Notes under the pieces: generated by a model
Told to the model about the DNA's origin: nothing
Seen by the model: the letters and a program-made list of their open reading frames with translations, nothing else
The model's database searches: none
Translations under genes and position numbers: made by a program
Shown here: piece after piece, positions 50,163 through 63,952 of the stretch
How positions within the stretch are numbered: position 1 is the first letter of the stretch
Layout of the letters: every line of letters starts with the position of its first letter
DNA from: Musa acuminata AAA Group
Lineage: Eukaryota; Streptophyta; Magnoliopsida; Zingiberales; Musaceae
Direction of reading: 5' to 3'
Length of the DNA: 64,000 nucleotides
NCBI RefSeq assembly: GCF_036884655.1
Contig: NC_088344.1
Coordinates: 33,003,001 to 33,067,000, forward strand

Positions 50163-52193
50163 TAACCCACAAATAAGCAACCGAAACAACTTGAACACTC
50201 ACATACACTGGCAAATATAGGAAACATTATTGAGAATAATTAGTTCCAAATGCTGCAATTTCATAATTGACTTCATATCTACAATACAATGCTCTAAAAG
50301 GCTTAAACTTTGAAGGGCTAAATACATAAATTAGACAAAGAAATCCAATACCATAAACTGCTAAATGATTCAGCATAAAGGTGAGTAACAGGAATGATTC
50401 ATTATTAGGTACTACACCAATCGAGAACCTTGTATACTAAGCTAAAATAATATTGGAAAGATAAGTGAGCTGAAGGTATTTTGTTTACCAAAATGATCTT
50501 GGAATGTGCTCAAGATTGCGCAGCAAGACACAAATATTGAGCATGCAACTTCTCGAAACAACAAATGTTTTTTCTGGAAAGACTACATATTAGCCGAGAA
50601 AGATCTTTCAAGACGACAAGATTGCATGAATGATTAGATCCAAGAAAAGCTAACAATGAGGGTTTAGATGTTGCCGGCAGCACACCTCCAAAAAAAGAAA
50701 GGAACAGAAAGGATCTCCGTCTCCTAAAAAAGAAGTTGTTTTCTTGATCAAAGAACGACCAAAGATTATCCTTTTGAAGAACACTCGACCTTCAAGAGAG
50801 CCCACGAGAATCACTCGGGTCGGTCCTCAATATTGCATAGAGTGCATGATCTGTAATTTTGGGGGAAACGCAGAGACACTCGGGCTGAATCGAGATCTCA
50901 ATAATTTGAAGAAACCCCAAGAAAAGAAACGATCTTTACGATATCAAATCCCAAAACAGAAGCAAGAAAGACGTCTGAGGACGAGAAGATTTGCCACAGC
51001 TTACAGTTTTCACAACTGACCTTACAGGAACAGAAGCGCATCTTCTTCGACCACCGAAATCCCATCCGCCCCAACCTGGTAAGTGAGAAACAACCCAACA
51101 AGATCGGATTTTTAACTCAGATGAAGAAGAGGAAGAAGAAATGGGCAAGAATTAATGGTTCAGATTCTGATCACTGGATGAATCAGTCAAGCCTTGCATC
51201 ATAAAAGAAAGAACCAGGACTAGACTTCAAGAAGAAGAAAAGTTTCACTGAAAGATAAACCTCTGAGCCAACATATGAGCAGAGGATGCTGCTGCAGGCC
51301 ACCAACGAAGGCATAGAAGTGAAGAGAGAAGAAAGTATCTCCTTTCCTTCTCAGCCCAATATATACACACATGTATAACCAGATATACATATTATATCAA
51401 CTATCCTTACAATTAATTATATGGCATCTAACTTTGTAACATGCTGAAAACATCTAACTCAGTAGAACACAGGAAAAATACATGATCAAATAAGCCTTTT
51501 ACCAGTCCATGAGACAAGAAAACCCAGGGAAGTGATCAGTGAGCAGAAGTGTCCTAATTGTACTATGATGGGTGGACCAGATCAAGTGGATTCTGCTCAC
51601 CAAATCAGCAACTTTTGGGCTGGTTGGTGAGAGTAAGAAACACACAAACCTTCTTTTTCTTGAGTTACCTTAACATTATTTTCTCTATAGGGTTGGTGAG
51701 AATAACAAATATATTATATCTCTTTTTCTTGCCACTTTGATTTATTTTTCTGGACTTAACACTTGTCCTCATTAGCAAGATAAATGGGTAAAAGATTTGT
51801 TCTCAGACTGTCTTCTTTTGCAAATATCTGATCCGAATCTTCTGCATTTGATCAGATTGATGATATATCCTGATTGGGCTAATAAATTTCCACTCTTATT
51901 TTCTGGTTACAGTCAATATATATTACTGATATGTTCTATATTTAGGCTCTTTCTCTGATTGCAAATCGGGAAAACGTTACCATGTAAGTAGAAAATCTAC
52001 ATATGATTCAGTGAATCCGTTTTAAGATTTCATGTAGCTTTTTTACCATCAATGATGCTTAACTTAATTAGCTAACCACAATAAGGCTAAAGGTTAGATT
52101 ATCAACAAAAATTTTGAAGGTATTAATAGTCTTAAAAAAATTATCCTATAATTAAAACTTGTCTTCACCATTTATTTTTTATAGTAAAAAATA

Positions 52194-52224
<31 letters not shown>

Positions 52225-52770
52225 CAGATACATGCACTTGTTTGAATCCCAAATCAAATCCAGTGGTTAGATCCTCCAAGCCACGTCCATCAGAAGTCAC
52301 GTGCGCGCCACACGACCCCTTCGAGCTGGATTCAATGATGCGGACGCTCGTGAGAGGGGCAGTTTAGTCATTGCGAACAGATCATTTGCTCAGGCCAGAT
52401 ACCAAATAACAAAGTCTTGAGGTACCCACAATTTTTACACCGTTTGAGAGTCGCACGGGCCCCATCAGCTGTCCATTCAAGGCACGGGTGGGTGACTGAG
52501 TGGTTTCTTAGGGTTGTTTTGCCTCGCGGGATCGTCGCCACCACAACGCACTAGATTGGAATCACACGGTTGACGTCCGCACCCACTGCTGCATCTCCTC
52601 CAACCTCCTTTTTATTCATTGTTTGCCAGCTCTTGTCGGGCAAGCTAGGGTTTTTGCTGCGCCTCTGTCTCTCTCGCGCGCTCCCCTCCCCTCCCCTCCG
52701 CTCCCGATCTAGGGTTTTATTCAACCCCTTATCTTCCGCAATCCTTCGGTCCGCGGAAGTTACTGTCGCC
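50163..52770. other. divergent upstream region of the MGRGRG and KHZ-like genes
   Basis: The two genes point away from each other. 50220-51030 is the suggested leader intron of the minus gene. 51150-52260 is AT-rich without a gene and ends with an (AAAAAT)n tract at 52184-52221. Before the KHZ-like start there is a palindromic G-box CACGTG (52298-52303) and three TAGGGTT telobox-type words (near 52509, 52647, 52712), typical of housekeeping leaders. Confidence 0.5.
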
Positions 52771-55700
52771 ATGGACGCACGCAAGAGGGCGAGGGCGGAC
52801 GGAACCACCAACGGGGGCAGCGGCGCCACCGGTCCGAAGCGGATCAGAGGTACGCCAAGTTGAGTTTTTCTGCTTAGCTCGTGTAGGAATCTTGCTAGAT
52901 CCACCTAGTTGGTCCGGATCTAACGGTGATCTAGGGCCCCCTTCTGTCGGCTTGCTTGTTGCTCGGTGGTGCTAATCTCGTACCGTAGAGGTGGATCCAA
53001 AAGCGAATACGTTGTGATGCTATTGTTTTCAGACTATAGCTTTACTTGGGGAATGTCTATCAGATGTTCCTATGTTTTCCATCTGCTTGTTGCCTTAATT
53101 GTAGATTGATGAATCATTGTCATACGGTAAGAATGATACTCAGTTGATCTATGTATGCTGAATCCTCATGATCAGCAAATCTTCCTATTTGATAGTTCAG
53201 ATGTTTTGGTTGATCATGTACATTAAAAAGAAGCTCTTCTAGTGGGAGCGTTTGTTGAAGCTCATATGAGTCTTTTTTGTTCACATTGTAAGCAAGTTAG
53301 GATACCATCATTGAAGACACACTATAAACTAGAAATTATTTTGGTATTACTACTGCAGGTTACTAGTATATTCTCATTGCTTTCTGGAGTCATAAATCTG
53401 ATCACACTGCAACAATCACACATACTTCTCAATCCATATTTCTATGCTTCTGTTGCTATTTTTACCAAATGCAGCCATTTGAAATTCCGAAATCACTACA
53501 TCAATACTCACAAAATTATCTTTTTTAATGACTACAAGATTCCTGATTTGTGATTGATAATATAATTCAGATATGTCAGAAGCATGAAGATAACTGATCA
53601 CTGAAATTTTAACTGAGAACACATAATTAATGTTATGCTACAGAAACGGACTCGAATCCATCTGGTCTAGGAAGCAAATCGAAGCCATGCACCAAGTTTT
53701 TCAGGTTCTAATTCTAAACTGTTCAGGATAAATTTCAAAATGAACTTTTTTTAATCATTATATCTTAGTTAACCAGCAAATTTGGTTGATAATTTCATAT
53801 TGTGTAATTTGTTAAGGCTAATGAATTGGTCATGCTAGCTGTCATTACAGGTTATTATAACTTTATCAAAGCTAATGAATCAGATGTCTAAGCTGTGGCA
53901 CAGGCCCTGCTGGTAAAACCAACCTAAGAAGCTTATTGAAAAGTATAAATAGGGTATTTGTGGAGGTGCACGAGACATGAAGACTTCACTGCTTCAATGA
54001 AACCTTGAAGAATACCTACTGTAATGAAGATATTATTAATTGTTTCTTTAAAATACATTGTTGTGCCTAATCTTCTGTTTCATAACAGATTTATATGATG
54101 CATATCAAACTTCCATCTGGGCGGAGGGAGGTTTTAGGGATTTCCATTGTAAAAGTTAACCAATTAAAATTGTTTCAATAATGTGTATCATACTCAAATA
54201 GCTTTTTTTTATACTTATAACAAAGCTAAAAGTTTGCAAGGTATTACAGATTTGAAGGTGAGAATGTTCCATATCATATTTTAGATGCGCAGAGGAATAA
54301 AGCTGGTCTCTTACAACCTTGTCTCTTATGTTATATCACAGGGACTAATACTTGCTATTTATAATGGTTACTGTTCCTTGAAGCTTTGTCGTTCAGCATC
54401 TTATTTGCATTTTCATTTGGTATCTGTGTAATTTTCTGGTTTGCAACAGAAGTAATTTTATGTTTTGAATTGTCGCAAGTTTCCCTACTTTAAGATGGTC
54501 ATTTGTTGAAGCCGGTACCTTTAAGTAAGAACACTTTAAGTAAGAATGGTAAGATAAGTTTGTAAGAAGATCGTTGTTATTGTTAAGATAATTTTGTAAG
54601 AAAATTGTGGGGTAAGATAAGTTTGTAAGAAAATTGTTGCTATTGTTAACAGACGTTTGTAAGAAAATCATTTCGAATGATAAAATAATTAGCAAGAAAA
54701 TTGTGATACATGCTTGTACTCCTGGTTCATGGCTGCCACCTGCAGGCAACTTTAAACTCCAGTTTTTCTGCTATGGAACAACCTGTATTTACCAGTCCAA
54801 CCAAGTGCCATCATCAATATTGATAGCACAATACCAATACATATATTTGGTTTTTATTTTTGTATTATTTTATTCAACGTTGTCACGTGACGTTAGTCTC
54901 AATTTACGATCTTGAATATTACATCTATGTTCAATTTACATATGCTAAAAATAAGTAAAGATTCAATAGAACCAGCTGCCCAAGCATTGACCGCGTCATC
55001 AAGTCATGATCTTTCAACTCTCAGATGTTTCTCATCTACAAGTGTTGCAAAAAACCTGTAAACAAACAATGTCATTCAGTTTATTGTCTGAATGTACAAG
55101 TAGCTAGAATATTGCTTGATGCACGAGGGTGCCATGGACACACATCTGTCTTATATATGTAGAAGTACTCCAAGTGTCACTTTGTAGTTATTAGACGTTG
55201 GGTTGAACTTGGAGTTTGATATTATCATTATTACTGTTTAGGAAAAGATACTCTAAGAACATCACATGGTTGACTTTTTTGTATTTGCATATTACTTAGA
55301 CTCATCTTTTGATATTATGCATTTATACAACACCAAGATGAATATCATAATCTATAACAAGTTATAGTTTCATGTGCATCCTTGAAAATTATATTACTGT
55401 TCATGTTGCATCAGGTACTTAGATTGACCTCATGTCAGATGCTTGATACTGTATTTGTCCACTTAAAGTTGTGTTTGATTTGATGTTAAAATAAATGTAT
55501 ATTTTCTTAGCCCATCTGACTGAGTTTCATCCCTTTTATTTTGTTTGGTTGTTAACCTTGGTAACTAGCTAGGTGTATTGCATAGCAAAGAACCATAAAA
55601 ATGTGCAGGAAGAGGAAATTTGAGAATATATGGCTATTTATTAAGGTCTATGCTTTTGTACTAAATCTTCATTACCTAAACCATTCAGTAGGGGATGAGC

Positions 55701-57866
55701 TTTCAGTTAGAAATATCTAAAGGAAAATATTTAGAAATCCAATAGTGGTACTATCAGAAATAAACCGCTGAGGTAGACAATGGGTTTTGTGTTCATTAAT
55801 TGGATATACCCTTTTAAATTAAGCATTAATCTAATAGTACGTTTGGAATGAAAATGAATTATTGCTTATGCTGTCCATTTTGTGATAGATGAAGTCAATG
55901 CCATAGGGCTTTTTCACTGTTTGTCCTAGATGATTTGATAATGCTAAGGATAACCTATGCCATTTATTTACTAATCGTGACACCATTCCATGAGTCATGA
56001 ATTATTAAAAAAAAAGAGGACTGAGAGGTGATTTTAGATGAAACAAAGGCTTTATGGTTAGTATTGTATTGAAAATATATTGTTCTGATTATTTGTTAAA
56101 AGGAATAAATTTCCGATCTAGGAATATATCCATTGAGGTTGATTTCATTTCCCCTTCAAAGAGGTTGTTACTTCACCCTTGCTTGTATAAAACCTTGGTA
56201 GTTCTTTACCTGACTCCAAGCATGTGTTCTCTCTGTAGGTTTTTTGTTTATAAATTTGAAACGTGTTTTGTTTTTAACTTGGGATTTTTTAAAACAAAAA
56301 TAAGATAGAATACTAGGTCAAATGAGTACAGCCATCCTTAGTTTTTAACTAAGGATATTGATTTGTATAGAGCTCAGTGGAAAAAGAGGATCCACGAACT
56401 GACCTCAAGTGGATTGTTAACTTTGATGTTTTTTTGTTCTTGTTTATCTTTGACATGCACGTGTTCTTTATTGGTCTCCATTTCTTCAGTTTGAAGAATA
56501 GCCTCTATTTTGGGATCAGCTATGGATAGCCAGATGAGATCTCTTGAATTGTCATTGTGATTTAGAAATAAAAGGCATGAAATTAAAATAAAAAATAAAT
56601 CTTTGGCTCCCAGCTGCCTGCTGCTTCTCCATAGTTGATTTTGTAAATGTTGCTGCTTTTGTTTTCTAATGATGCTTGCATCCTTCATTGATTGTAATGT
56701 GTAGTAAGTATAACATTGCTTTTTTCATGTATAGTAACTATTTCATGTGTAATCCATATCTTTCATGATTGTGATATATTTATATTTCATTATGACCTTT
56801 TAAATGCCAATGATGAGTACGTATTTTGAAAGGTGTTCTGATTAACATCTCAAGAAATTATCTTATCTACTTTTGTATATTGTTAACAATCATGATCGTG
56901 TCAGAAGTTGGAACTGGCCTTAACCTGCCTGAGTTGATTTTTTAATGATGAGATTTACCTGGAATTGTGATAGTGTTTTAGTATCTTTACTTGTGTGTTG
57001 TCTTTATGTAACACGCCAGCTCTTCTGTTTCTTGTTTCTTTACTTAAATAGCATTGGTCCCTGTCCAAGTAGAATATATTTTCATCAAAACTTTTACGTG
57101 ATGCAGCACTGCTGGGTGCCCATTTGGTGAAGGGTGTCATTTCCTGCACTATGTACCTGGAGGCATTGCTGCTGTTTCACAGATGACCAATTTGGGCAAC
57201 CCGACAGTCGCTGCTGCCAGAAATCTTATGCCTCCTTCAACAATCCCCAATGGTCTGCCCTCTTCTGCTGTAAAGACGCGCATGTGCAACAAGTATAATA
57301 CTGCTGATGGTTGCAAATTTGGGGAGAAGTGCCATTTTGCACATGGGGAATGGGAGCTTGGAAAACCTATTATTCCATCCCATGATGGCCATATGGCACC
57401 CTCAATGGGTGGAAGATTTGCAGCCAACATGGAACCGCCTCAGCCGACTGGCCTTGCTGCTGCAACAAGCTTTGGTGCCTCAGCCACAGCAAAAATTAGT
57501 GTTGATGCTTCTCTTGCTGGTGCCATTATCGGTAAGGGTGGGATGAACACCAAGCAGATTTGCCGCATTACAGGCGTTAAGCTGGCAATAAGGGAGCATG
57601 AGTCAGACCCCAACTTGAGGAACATTGAGCTGGAGGGAACATTTGATCAAATCAAACATGCCAGTTCCATGGTGAGAGAACTCATCGTTAATGTTAGTTC
57701 TGCCACGTCGCTACCACCAAAGACTTCTGCTGCAGGAGCCCCAAATGCTTTGGGCAGTAACTACAAGACAAAGCTATGTGATAATTTTACCAAAGGCTCG
57801 TGCACATTTGGTGATCGATGCCACTTCGCCCACGGGGCGAGTGAACTGCGCAAGACTGTTCTGTGA
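52771..57866 (+). CDS. KHZ1: CCCH-KH-CCCH RNA-binding protein, KHZ1/KHZ2-like
   Basis: Exons 52771-52849, 53644-53704 and 57107-57866 encode 299 aa. Three CCCH fingers are visible: C42-x8-C51-x5-C57-x3-H61 (split by intron 2), C107-x8-C116-x5-C122-x3-H126, and C271-x7-C279-x5-C285-x3-H289. A KH domain at about 176-239 has the RNA-binding loop IIGKGG (187-192). The start MDARKRARAD with Gly/Ala linker and the FAHG(A/E)xEL ends match Arabidopsis KHZ1/KHZ2 (At3g12130, At5g06770), nuclear RNA-binding proteins that promote flowering and senescence redundantly. Intron 2 is 3.4 kb and separates Cys1 from Cys2 of the first finger, so correct splicing is required to build it. The last exon alone could encode fingers 2 and 3 plus KH from Met73. 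No lesion was seen. Confidence 0.95.
53705..57106 (+). other. 3.4-kb intron 2 of the KHZ-like gene
   Basis: AT-rich. Contains the minisatellite at 54530-54715. No internal gene on either strand is supported; a minus-strand frame at 56374-56688 has no recognisable motif. Confidence 0.6.
54530..54715. repeat. degenerate minisatellite in KHZ-like intron 2
   Basis: Variants of GTAAGATAAGTTTGTAAGAA and TTTGTAAGAAAATTGT recur at roughly 20-65-bp spacing (near 54548, 54591, 54611, 54655, 54692), with partial shorter copies between. The many GTAAGA/GTAAGT words look like splice donors. Confidence 0.65.
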
Positions 57867-58801
57867 AATGCTCTCTAGTAAATCTCTCTTTTAAATGGTT
57901 CCTATTAGCCCTTGTTGGTTGCCTTTGCATTGAGATCAGACTCACCACCACCTTGTTAGTGTTTTCCTCCTGTGCTGTAGTTGTTCTATAGCAGAGAATG
58001 ACTTAAGAGACCTGTAGTACTCATAACTTTAGAGCATTTAGTTCTAAAGAAGCTGGTTTTTTTCTATTTTGCTCAGTTGTTGGAATAGACCTGCTAAAGC
58101 TGTTTGGTATTAACTAAATGTCTACTGAGATGCTGCTACAGCTTTTCTGCAATGTATCTGCCTTCATATACTTGTTATCTTGACTAGACTGAATCTATCT
58201 TGATATGGAGAAGAAAGGTTTTTAACTACTAATAGCAGCTTGTCATTGTGTTGGCATCTTGTTGTTTATGATTATTAGCTTTGAACTTGTATGACAATCA
58301 GTATATAATATCCATATTTAATTTCGCATCTGAATTGGAAAATGATTTAAATAGAATTATAAAGACTTCATGAGCGTATTATTATCAGTATAGAGAAATT
58401 ATAAGCGTTGGCTGAAGAACCAAAAATGACAGTCATCTTCTTAGAAGAAACAACATTACTTGTCACCTCATAAATGGCCAAAACAAGAGCTCAATAATAT
58501 TGGATTATAAATTATGTAATATCTATACATAGAACATTTGTATACAAATTACAACCTGTATTAAACACAGAGCAGATAGATGACAACCCCAACCCAAAGG
58601 CTGGTTGTTTGACATAAATATTTTTCCTGAGCATAAACTAAGTATACATGAGATATAAAGATGAGATGAATGCAAAGGCTTCCAGATTTACTGCATACTA
58701 ATGACTAGTAACGTTACAGATCTATGCTAAGGTTATTCACAGCATGCTCGACAAGCTCCACTTTGGTATTCATCCGTACGATAAGATGAAGATAGTGATG
58801 C
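57867..58801. other. convergent intergenic region (KHZ-like and AHL 3-prime ends)
   Basis: The two genes converge here, so the interval should be mostly their 3-prime UTRs. It is AT-rich with no supported frame or RNA gene. Confidence 0.5.
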
Positions 58802-61800
58802 TCAAGCTGAGTAGCTCCCGGTGAGTGGATTTGTCGTTCCGATGGTTTCTCCTAGCATCAAAAGCTTTCCAGAGCCAGAAGCGGGCTCTGAAGCATGAAC
58901 CTGCTCAGCTTCCTTCTTCCCTTCAGCAGTGAAGCTGCCCACAATGATCTGCAATGACCAATTCTTTGTGATACCAACAGATCACTGAGTTGAAGAATTG
59001 GACAAAATACTCAAGTTCAATAGCTACATAGGTAAAATCGCTTGAAAGAAGATATCACGACCTTTTTCAACAGCAATATAACATCCTTTCAAACAGTATC
59101 ACGTAAAAAGATTGCTAAGACAAACCTGCTGGGTGAAAATGCACAATTCTTATACTGGAAACATCATTGGTTCTTGTGCACAATTCAACAATAAGTTTGG
59201 TTTACAAAAAGATGTTCATTAACTCATCACTTAAACCAATGAAAGTTTTTAACTCTCAAGGAGTTAAAGTTTTGTAAGGGCTGTATATGTTTAATCATAG
59301 TAAATGATGTGAGAATCCGAACAACAGGCAATAATCCTCAAAATTTTGTGTAGAGAACATCACGGTTATATATTCCGATACTAAGTTTTGAAGATAAGAG
59401 GGTGATGAACTTCCACAAATAACAAAGAAAACAATTCATTGAAACAGTCACTCTATTATGTGTCAGAACTGATCCATTCACTTAAAGAATCTCAAACAAG
59501 AATCACCTGGACGGGGGAGGCTGCTGTCAAAAGCCCTTCCACTCCACCACCTAAAACATGACCATCTGGACCAGCCAATGAAACACTGAGACCACCGGTT
59601 CGGCTGCGCTGCCCACCACTCTCAGACAGCAGGAATGATCCAGATAGTGACAATATTTCAAAACGCCCCTGCTTATAAAGGTTCAAGAAAATGTAAACAA
59701 AAACCAAAAAATAGGTAAAGTTGTGAAGACTCATTGAATCCGTATGTCTCGGATCATCAGTATACTGAAGCAGATAATAATATGATATCATTAAATTATT
59801 ACCAAAAACAAGGATGATCTATCAGCAATAGCAATATGAAAGATCAAAGCAGATAAACTGGCTATAATGTGTCACGAATTATGAAGACAAAGCTTGGTGG
59901 CAAAAAAAGATCTAAAGCCTGCAAAGATAATTTAAATACAGATGGCAAGTTCCCAAATCAGACCTCGTATGTTACAGTACCACCAGATGTCGCAGCCTGA
60001 CGAAGAGTCACATTTGAAATTGCACCATTGGCAGACAGAATACAAACTGCACGGGTGCTTTGCTGTGAGAACGCCATTATCTTTGCTGATACATCCTGAA
60101 ATATAGCAAGCAGGTAGTTACAGTTTAGAATTGACTAAGCTGAACATAAATTTTAAAACTACATGCAATACAACCTGCAACCTAATCCCAACTAACTTGT
60201 GACTGACTTCTTTCTCGAAAGAGTAATCAGAATGATTATTTAGAACAAAAGGGAGAGTAACCAAGACAAAAAGAGAAAATCATCCACACATAGAAGATAC
60301 CAACAGGGTGCAGTTGATCTATCCAGGAAATCAAATAGAATGGTAAAAGATATATCTGATGAGAAATGGCACAAAGAAAGTGAATGCAGGGTGTCTGTTG
60401 GTGGCCTTGCCATTAGACATTATACAAGCACCATAACAGACTTTTAGAATTAGGTCGTGAGGTATGTGAAGGCTTTATTTGTAGGAAAGAGCATCTCACA
60501 AGTAGGTCGCCAAATAGATCCAGTCATCAAGAATTGGATAGCTGTAGCAGAGCCCACAGGGTAAATCTATAAAAAAAGTGACAGTGACTATTTAAAGTAC
60601 GGATTCCATTCTGCAGAATATTTGAATTGAGATGTCATAAGTTAATTGAGCTATGCATCTCTGTTAATTGAGCCATTTATTAGAATCAGATTAGGACAAT
60701 CAATTTTACATGTTATACCATTTATTTCTTTTACCTAATTCCTCAATGCAGAGAACCTCCTTTCTGTTTTTTCATGTATATCCATATATTCCTCTCCCTT
60801 TGATCGTGGTTACTTGAAATTGCAATGATCAGATCTAAAGATCTAATGATTCGCAATGCGATTATGTTATATGTGACAAGCAATGATAAATCAATATCTA
60901 ATTGTTGCATTTAACTCAGCACCAAATAAATGAAAAGCTCATACATGGGTTCAGATAAGATGCCAGCTATCTATTCAATGACAATATATGGATATTCACT
61001 TGATCGGTCATCTCTATTAAAACTCTGGATGAGAATTTTACTAACAAAATATGACTATGAAGTTCAAGTTGTTACAGCTTGACCTACAATTGGGTATTGC
61101 ATGCAAAAAAAGTTATGGGCTACAAGAAAAAAGGGTGATGCAATATAAGATATAGTAAACATATAGCATGCAGATAAGCAGAAGCTGAATTTTGGATTTT
61201 TACTAATGACTGCTAATCAAGTTAATTAATCCACCTCAAATTAGTCATTGGAAAAGCAAAATGATCTAGCAACACCTGAAAAGAATATGGCCATTTTACC
61301 CAAAATAATAATATATTATAGTTCAAAAGCAAAGAATAGTAAGCAAATGAAATAAAACAATGCACAAAGACTCCAGAAGGCAGTATACCATCATTTGCAT
61401 CTCTCCCGTGAGAATATGAGTTTTCTAGCTTAACAAGGATCTGATCTCAAATAAAGTGGTCTCTACCATAAATAAAGTGCTGTGAGTAAAGGTGTCCCAT
61501 TAAAACAAAACAAAATAAGTACCTCTCCAATCTTAACTGTAATAACATGTGGAATAAATCCAGCCCCTGCTGAACCTGCAAGCAGTTGTCCTTGTAAGAA
61601 CAAAAAATGCTAAAGATGCCAATGAAAAATTTACAAAAGACAACAATTCCAGTAGAGGTTATCCAAACAACAAGAAAGTCAATATGAAACAAAGTTTCTA
61701 AGAGCAAATTAATAATCAAACGATGATAACAGAAAGGCTTAATATAATCTTATTGAGAATGACAGAAACGGTATACAGAACCCAAATTTTAAATCAATTA

Positions 61801-62582
61801 ACATGTTATATCTAAAAAAACCTCTGTAAATTCAATAAGTAATAGACACAAATTGCCAAGGAAGTACCACATGAAGCTTTAGTTGAAGTTGAACCATATC
61901 ATGGGGAGGCTTATAACTATTCCAGAAATTAATACCAACATATAACTAAGAACTACAGCTAACAATGCGTCACATTAAAAGCAGGCAGTGATAGATGGCA
62001 AGGAGCAAACCATGCCTTATGTAAACAATCATTTCTTTTATTTTGATAATCTATCGAATGGTCATAAAGCAACTTCTGATATTTCATTCTTTGCAACAAT
62101 CTACTAACAGAATCAGACTCATTCCTCGTTGGAAGAATAAGTAGAAGCATGTGACTACGAAATCCAATTGCAATTGGGTGAGAATCTAGATTACCCAGAG
62201 CTTCTAACTGCTTTTTCTTGCTTGAACCCGGTGGACGGCCTCTCGCTTTCTTCACGCCCTCTGCCGCAGCTGTTGCTGCGGCATTAGCAGCAGCAGAGAA
62301 CGCTCCAGTGGTCGGAGGAGCTGAAGGACCTGCGGACACTGGGTTCACCGCAAGGATCACTTTACCATCAGGACCATACTTCCTTGGCCGGCCACGCTTC
62401 CTCTTGAATGGCTCTCCGGTGCCAGCACCAGCACCGACGCTGCCGTTGCTGCCACCGCCCGCTCCTTGGTACTGTGAGGGAACACTACCACCGCCCAGCG
62501 GCACAGATTCATATGCCGCAATCCCGTTCGAGCCGTCGACAACCTTTATATTGAACACAGGAGGCTGAAACCTTGCTTCCAT
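58802..62582 (-). CDS. AT-hook motif nuclear-localized (AHL) protein, two AT-hooks
   Basis: A nuclear protein that binds the minor groove of AT-rich DNA and forms trimers through its PPC/DUF296 domain. Exons 62582-62195, 61575-61523, 60095-59964, 59668-59507 and 58948-58802 encode 293 aa. AT-hook 1 is KRKRGRPRKYGPDG (R63-K68 core), AT-hook 2 is KARGRPPGSSKKKQ (R114-G119 core), which with introns in the gene marks the intron-containing (clade B) AHLs. The PPC domain starts at about 136 (FIPHVITVKIGEDV) and includes SQQSTRAVCILSANGAISNVTLRQ, GRFEILSLSGSF, RTGGLSVSLAGPDG and LLTAASPVQ. The tail ends LTGSYSA. The N-terminus before hook 1 is Gly-rich. The start is the first ATG (MEARFQPP); the frame remains open without ATG to 62660. 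Which AHL number it corresponds to is not resolved. Confidence 0.94.
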
Positions 62583-63420
62583 GGATCCACACGCTTGATG
62601 TGTTACCACTGTTACAATCCCAACCGTAGACGACGAAGAGAGATCACTGCTTGCCGCCAAAAACGATAAAAGAAAAAACAGATTTTTATGATGCCCTTCT
62701 AATCAAAAAACTCGAATTTACACTATATTATAAATTTCAGGTATTAAAAGGTCGAATTTTAATCAATTCTTTTTCCTAAAAAGAAAAGAAAAGAAAACAA
62801 CAAAATCGTAGTTTTATACTTCGAATATCTAATTAAAAAGATACAAAATATAATTAACAAGAGGAAGCCGATAAGAACCCTAAACCAAAGGCTCAAAACC
62901 ACTTACCGGACCAGTAGACGGCCGGGTATGAAAGAAAAGGCCGGCTTTAGGTAAGAGAAAATACAAATCCCGACCCCTAATGTCAGGTAATTAGAAAAGA
63001 AATTAAAATATAAATTACGAGATCCGGTGGGCCGAATCCACGCAAAAATCCTCTTTGGTACGAAATGGGAGGACCGGGGAAGGCGAAGAAGAAAGCACCT
63101 GCGGTGCGAGGTGAAAACCCTAGAAAACCTTGCGGAAGAATCCCCGCTACGGAGAAAGACGACAAATTTGTGGGCGGAGTGGAGAATTTAGAATTCTCCC
63201 TTTTGATTTCACATACAAACCACTGTGCTTCACTGGAAAAATTTGTATTTATTATACATGCGTTTTTACAAAAGGCAAGTAAGAAAACCCCCAAATCGCT
63301 TTCCAAAAATTAGTAATATGGCATATAAACGGACACTCACTCCCCTCCCTTTGGTATCAATTTTTTTGTAGTATTATTGGTGGATTTATTTTTCAAATAT
63401 ATATATTAATTAATTCCAAT
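62583..63420. other. AHL upstream region
   Basis: The leader and promoter of the AHL gene should lie here on the minus strand; no TATA box is clear. On plus a telobox-type AAACCCTAG-like word lies near 63115. A plus frame at 63065-63313 starts with basic residues but matches nothing I know. Confidence 0.4.
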
Positions 63421-63424
63421 ACAC

Positions 63425-63715
63425 GATTTATTACCTTATTATATATTGTTATTCTAAGATATTCAAAAATATCTTAACCAAGATATTCTAATTTTTATAT
63501 TTGGTAAATTAACCAAATATTTTATATTTGGTAAATTAACCAAGATATTCAAAAATATCACAAGGATAATATATGACTTTGATTTTTTAAAAATATGTTA
63601 TTTGAATCCGTAATTATTACATGCTATATATTGTTATTACGAGATCTCCCTCAAAATAAAAATAAATCAGTAAAACGTTTTATATATGGTAAATAACCAT
63701 GATATTCGCAAATAG
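63425..63715. repeat. short palindromic AT-rich repeats
   Basis: TATATTTGGTAAATTAACCAA occurs twice with 26-bp offset (near 63497 and 63523) and a diverged TATATGGTAAATAACCATGATA follows near 63681. TTTGGT/ACCAAA are inverted arms around AAATTA. GATATTCAAAAATATC, itself palindromic, occurs at about 63459 and 63546. It looks like a decayed MITE-type or nested palindromic element. Confidence 0.6.
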
Positions 63716-63778
63716 CGCATGGGAAAAATTTATATCAGACTCTTTTTTTACAAACAAATAACTCGGATTATTTTATGT

Positions 63779-63952
63779 AATATATATATATATGTATATA
63801 TATACATATACATATACATATATACATATATATATATATATGTGTGTATATAAATATAAAAATATATATACATATGTATATACATATAAAAATATATATA
63901 CAAGTATGTAAATATATGTACATATGTGTATACATATACGTGCGCGCGTGTG

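Noticed and set aside
63065..63313. 82-codon plus frame beginning MGGPGKAKKK
   Set aside because: Only the first residues look protein-like; no homology recognised, and the rest is AT-rich upstream DNA.
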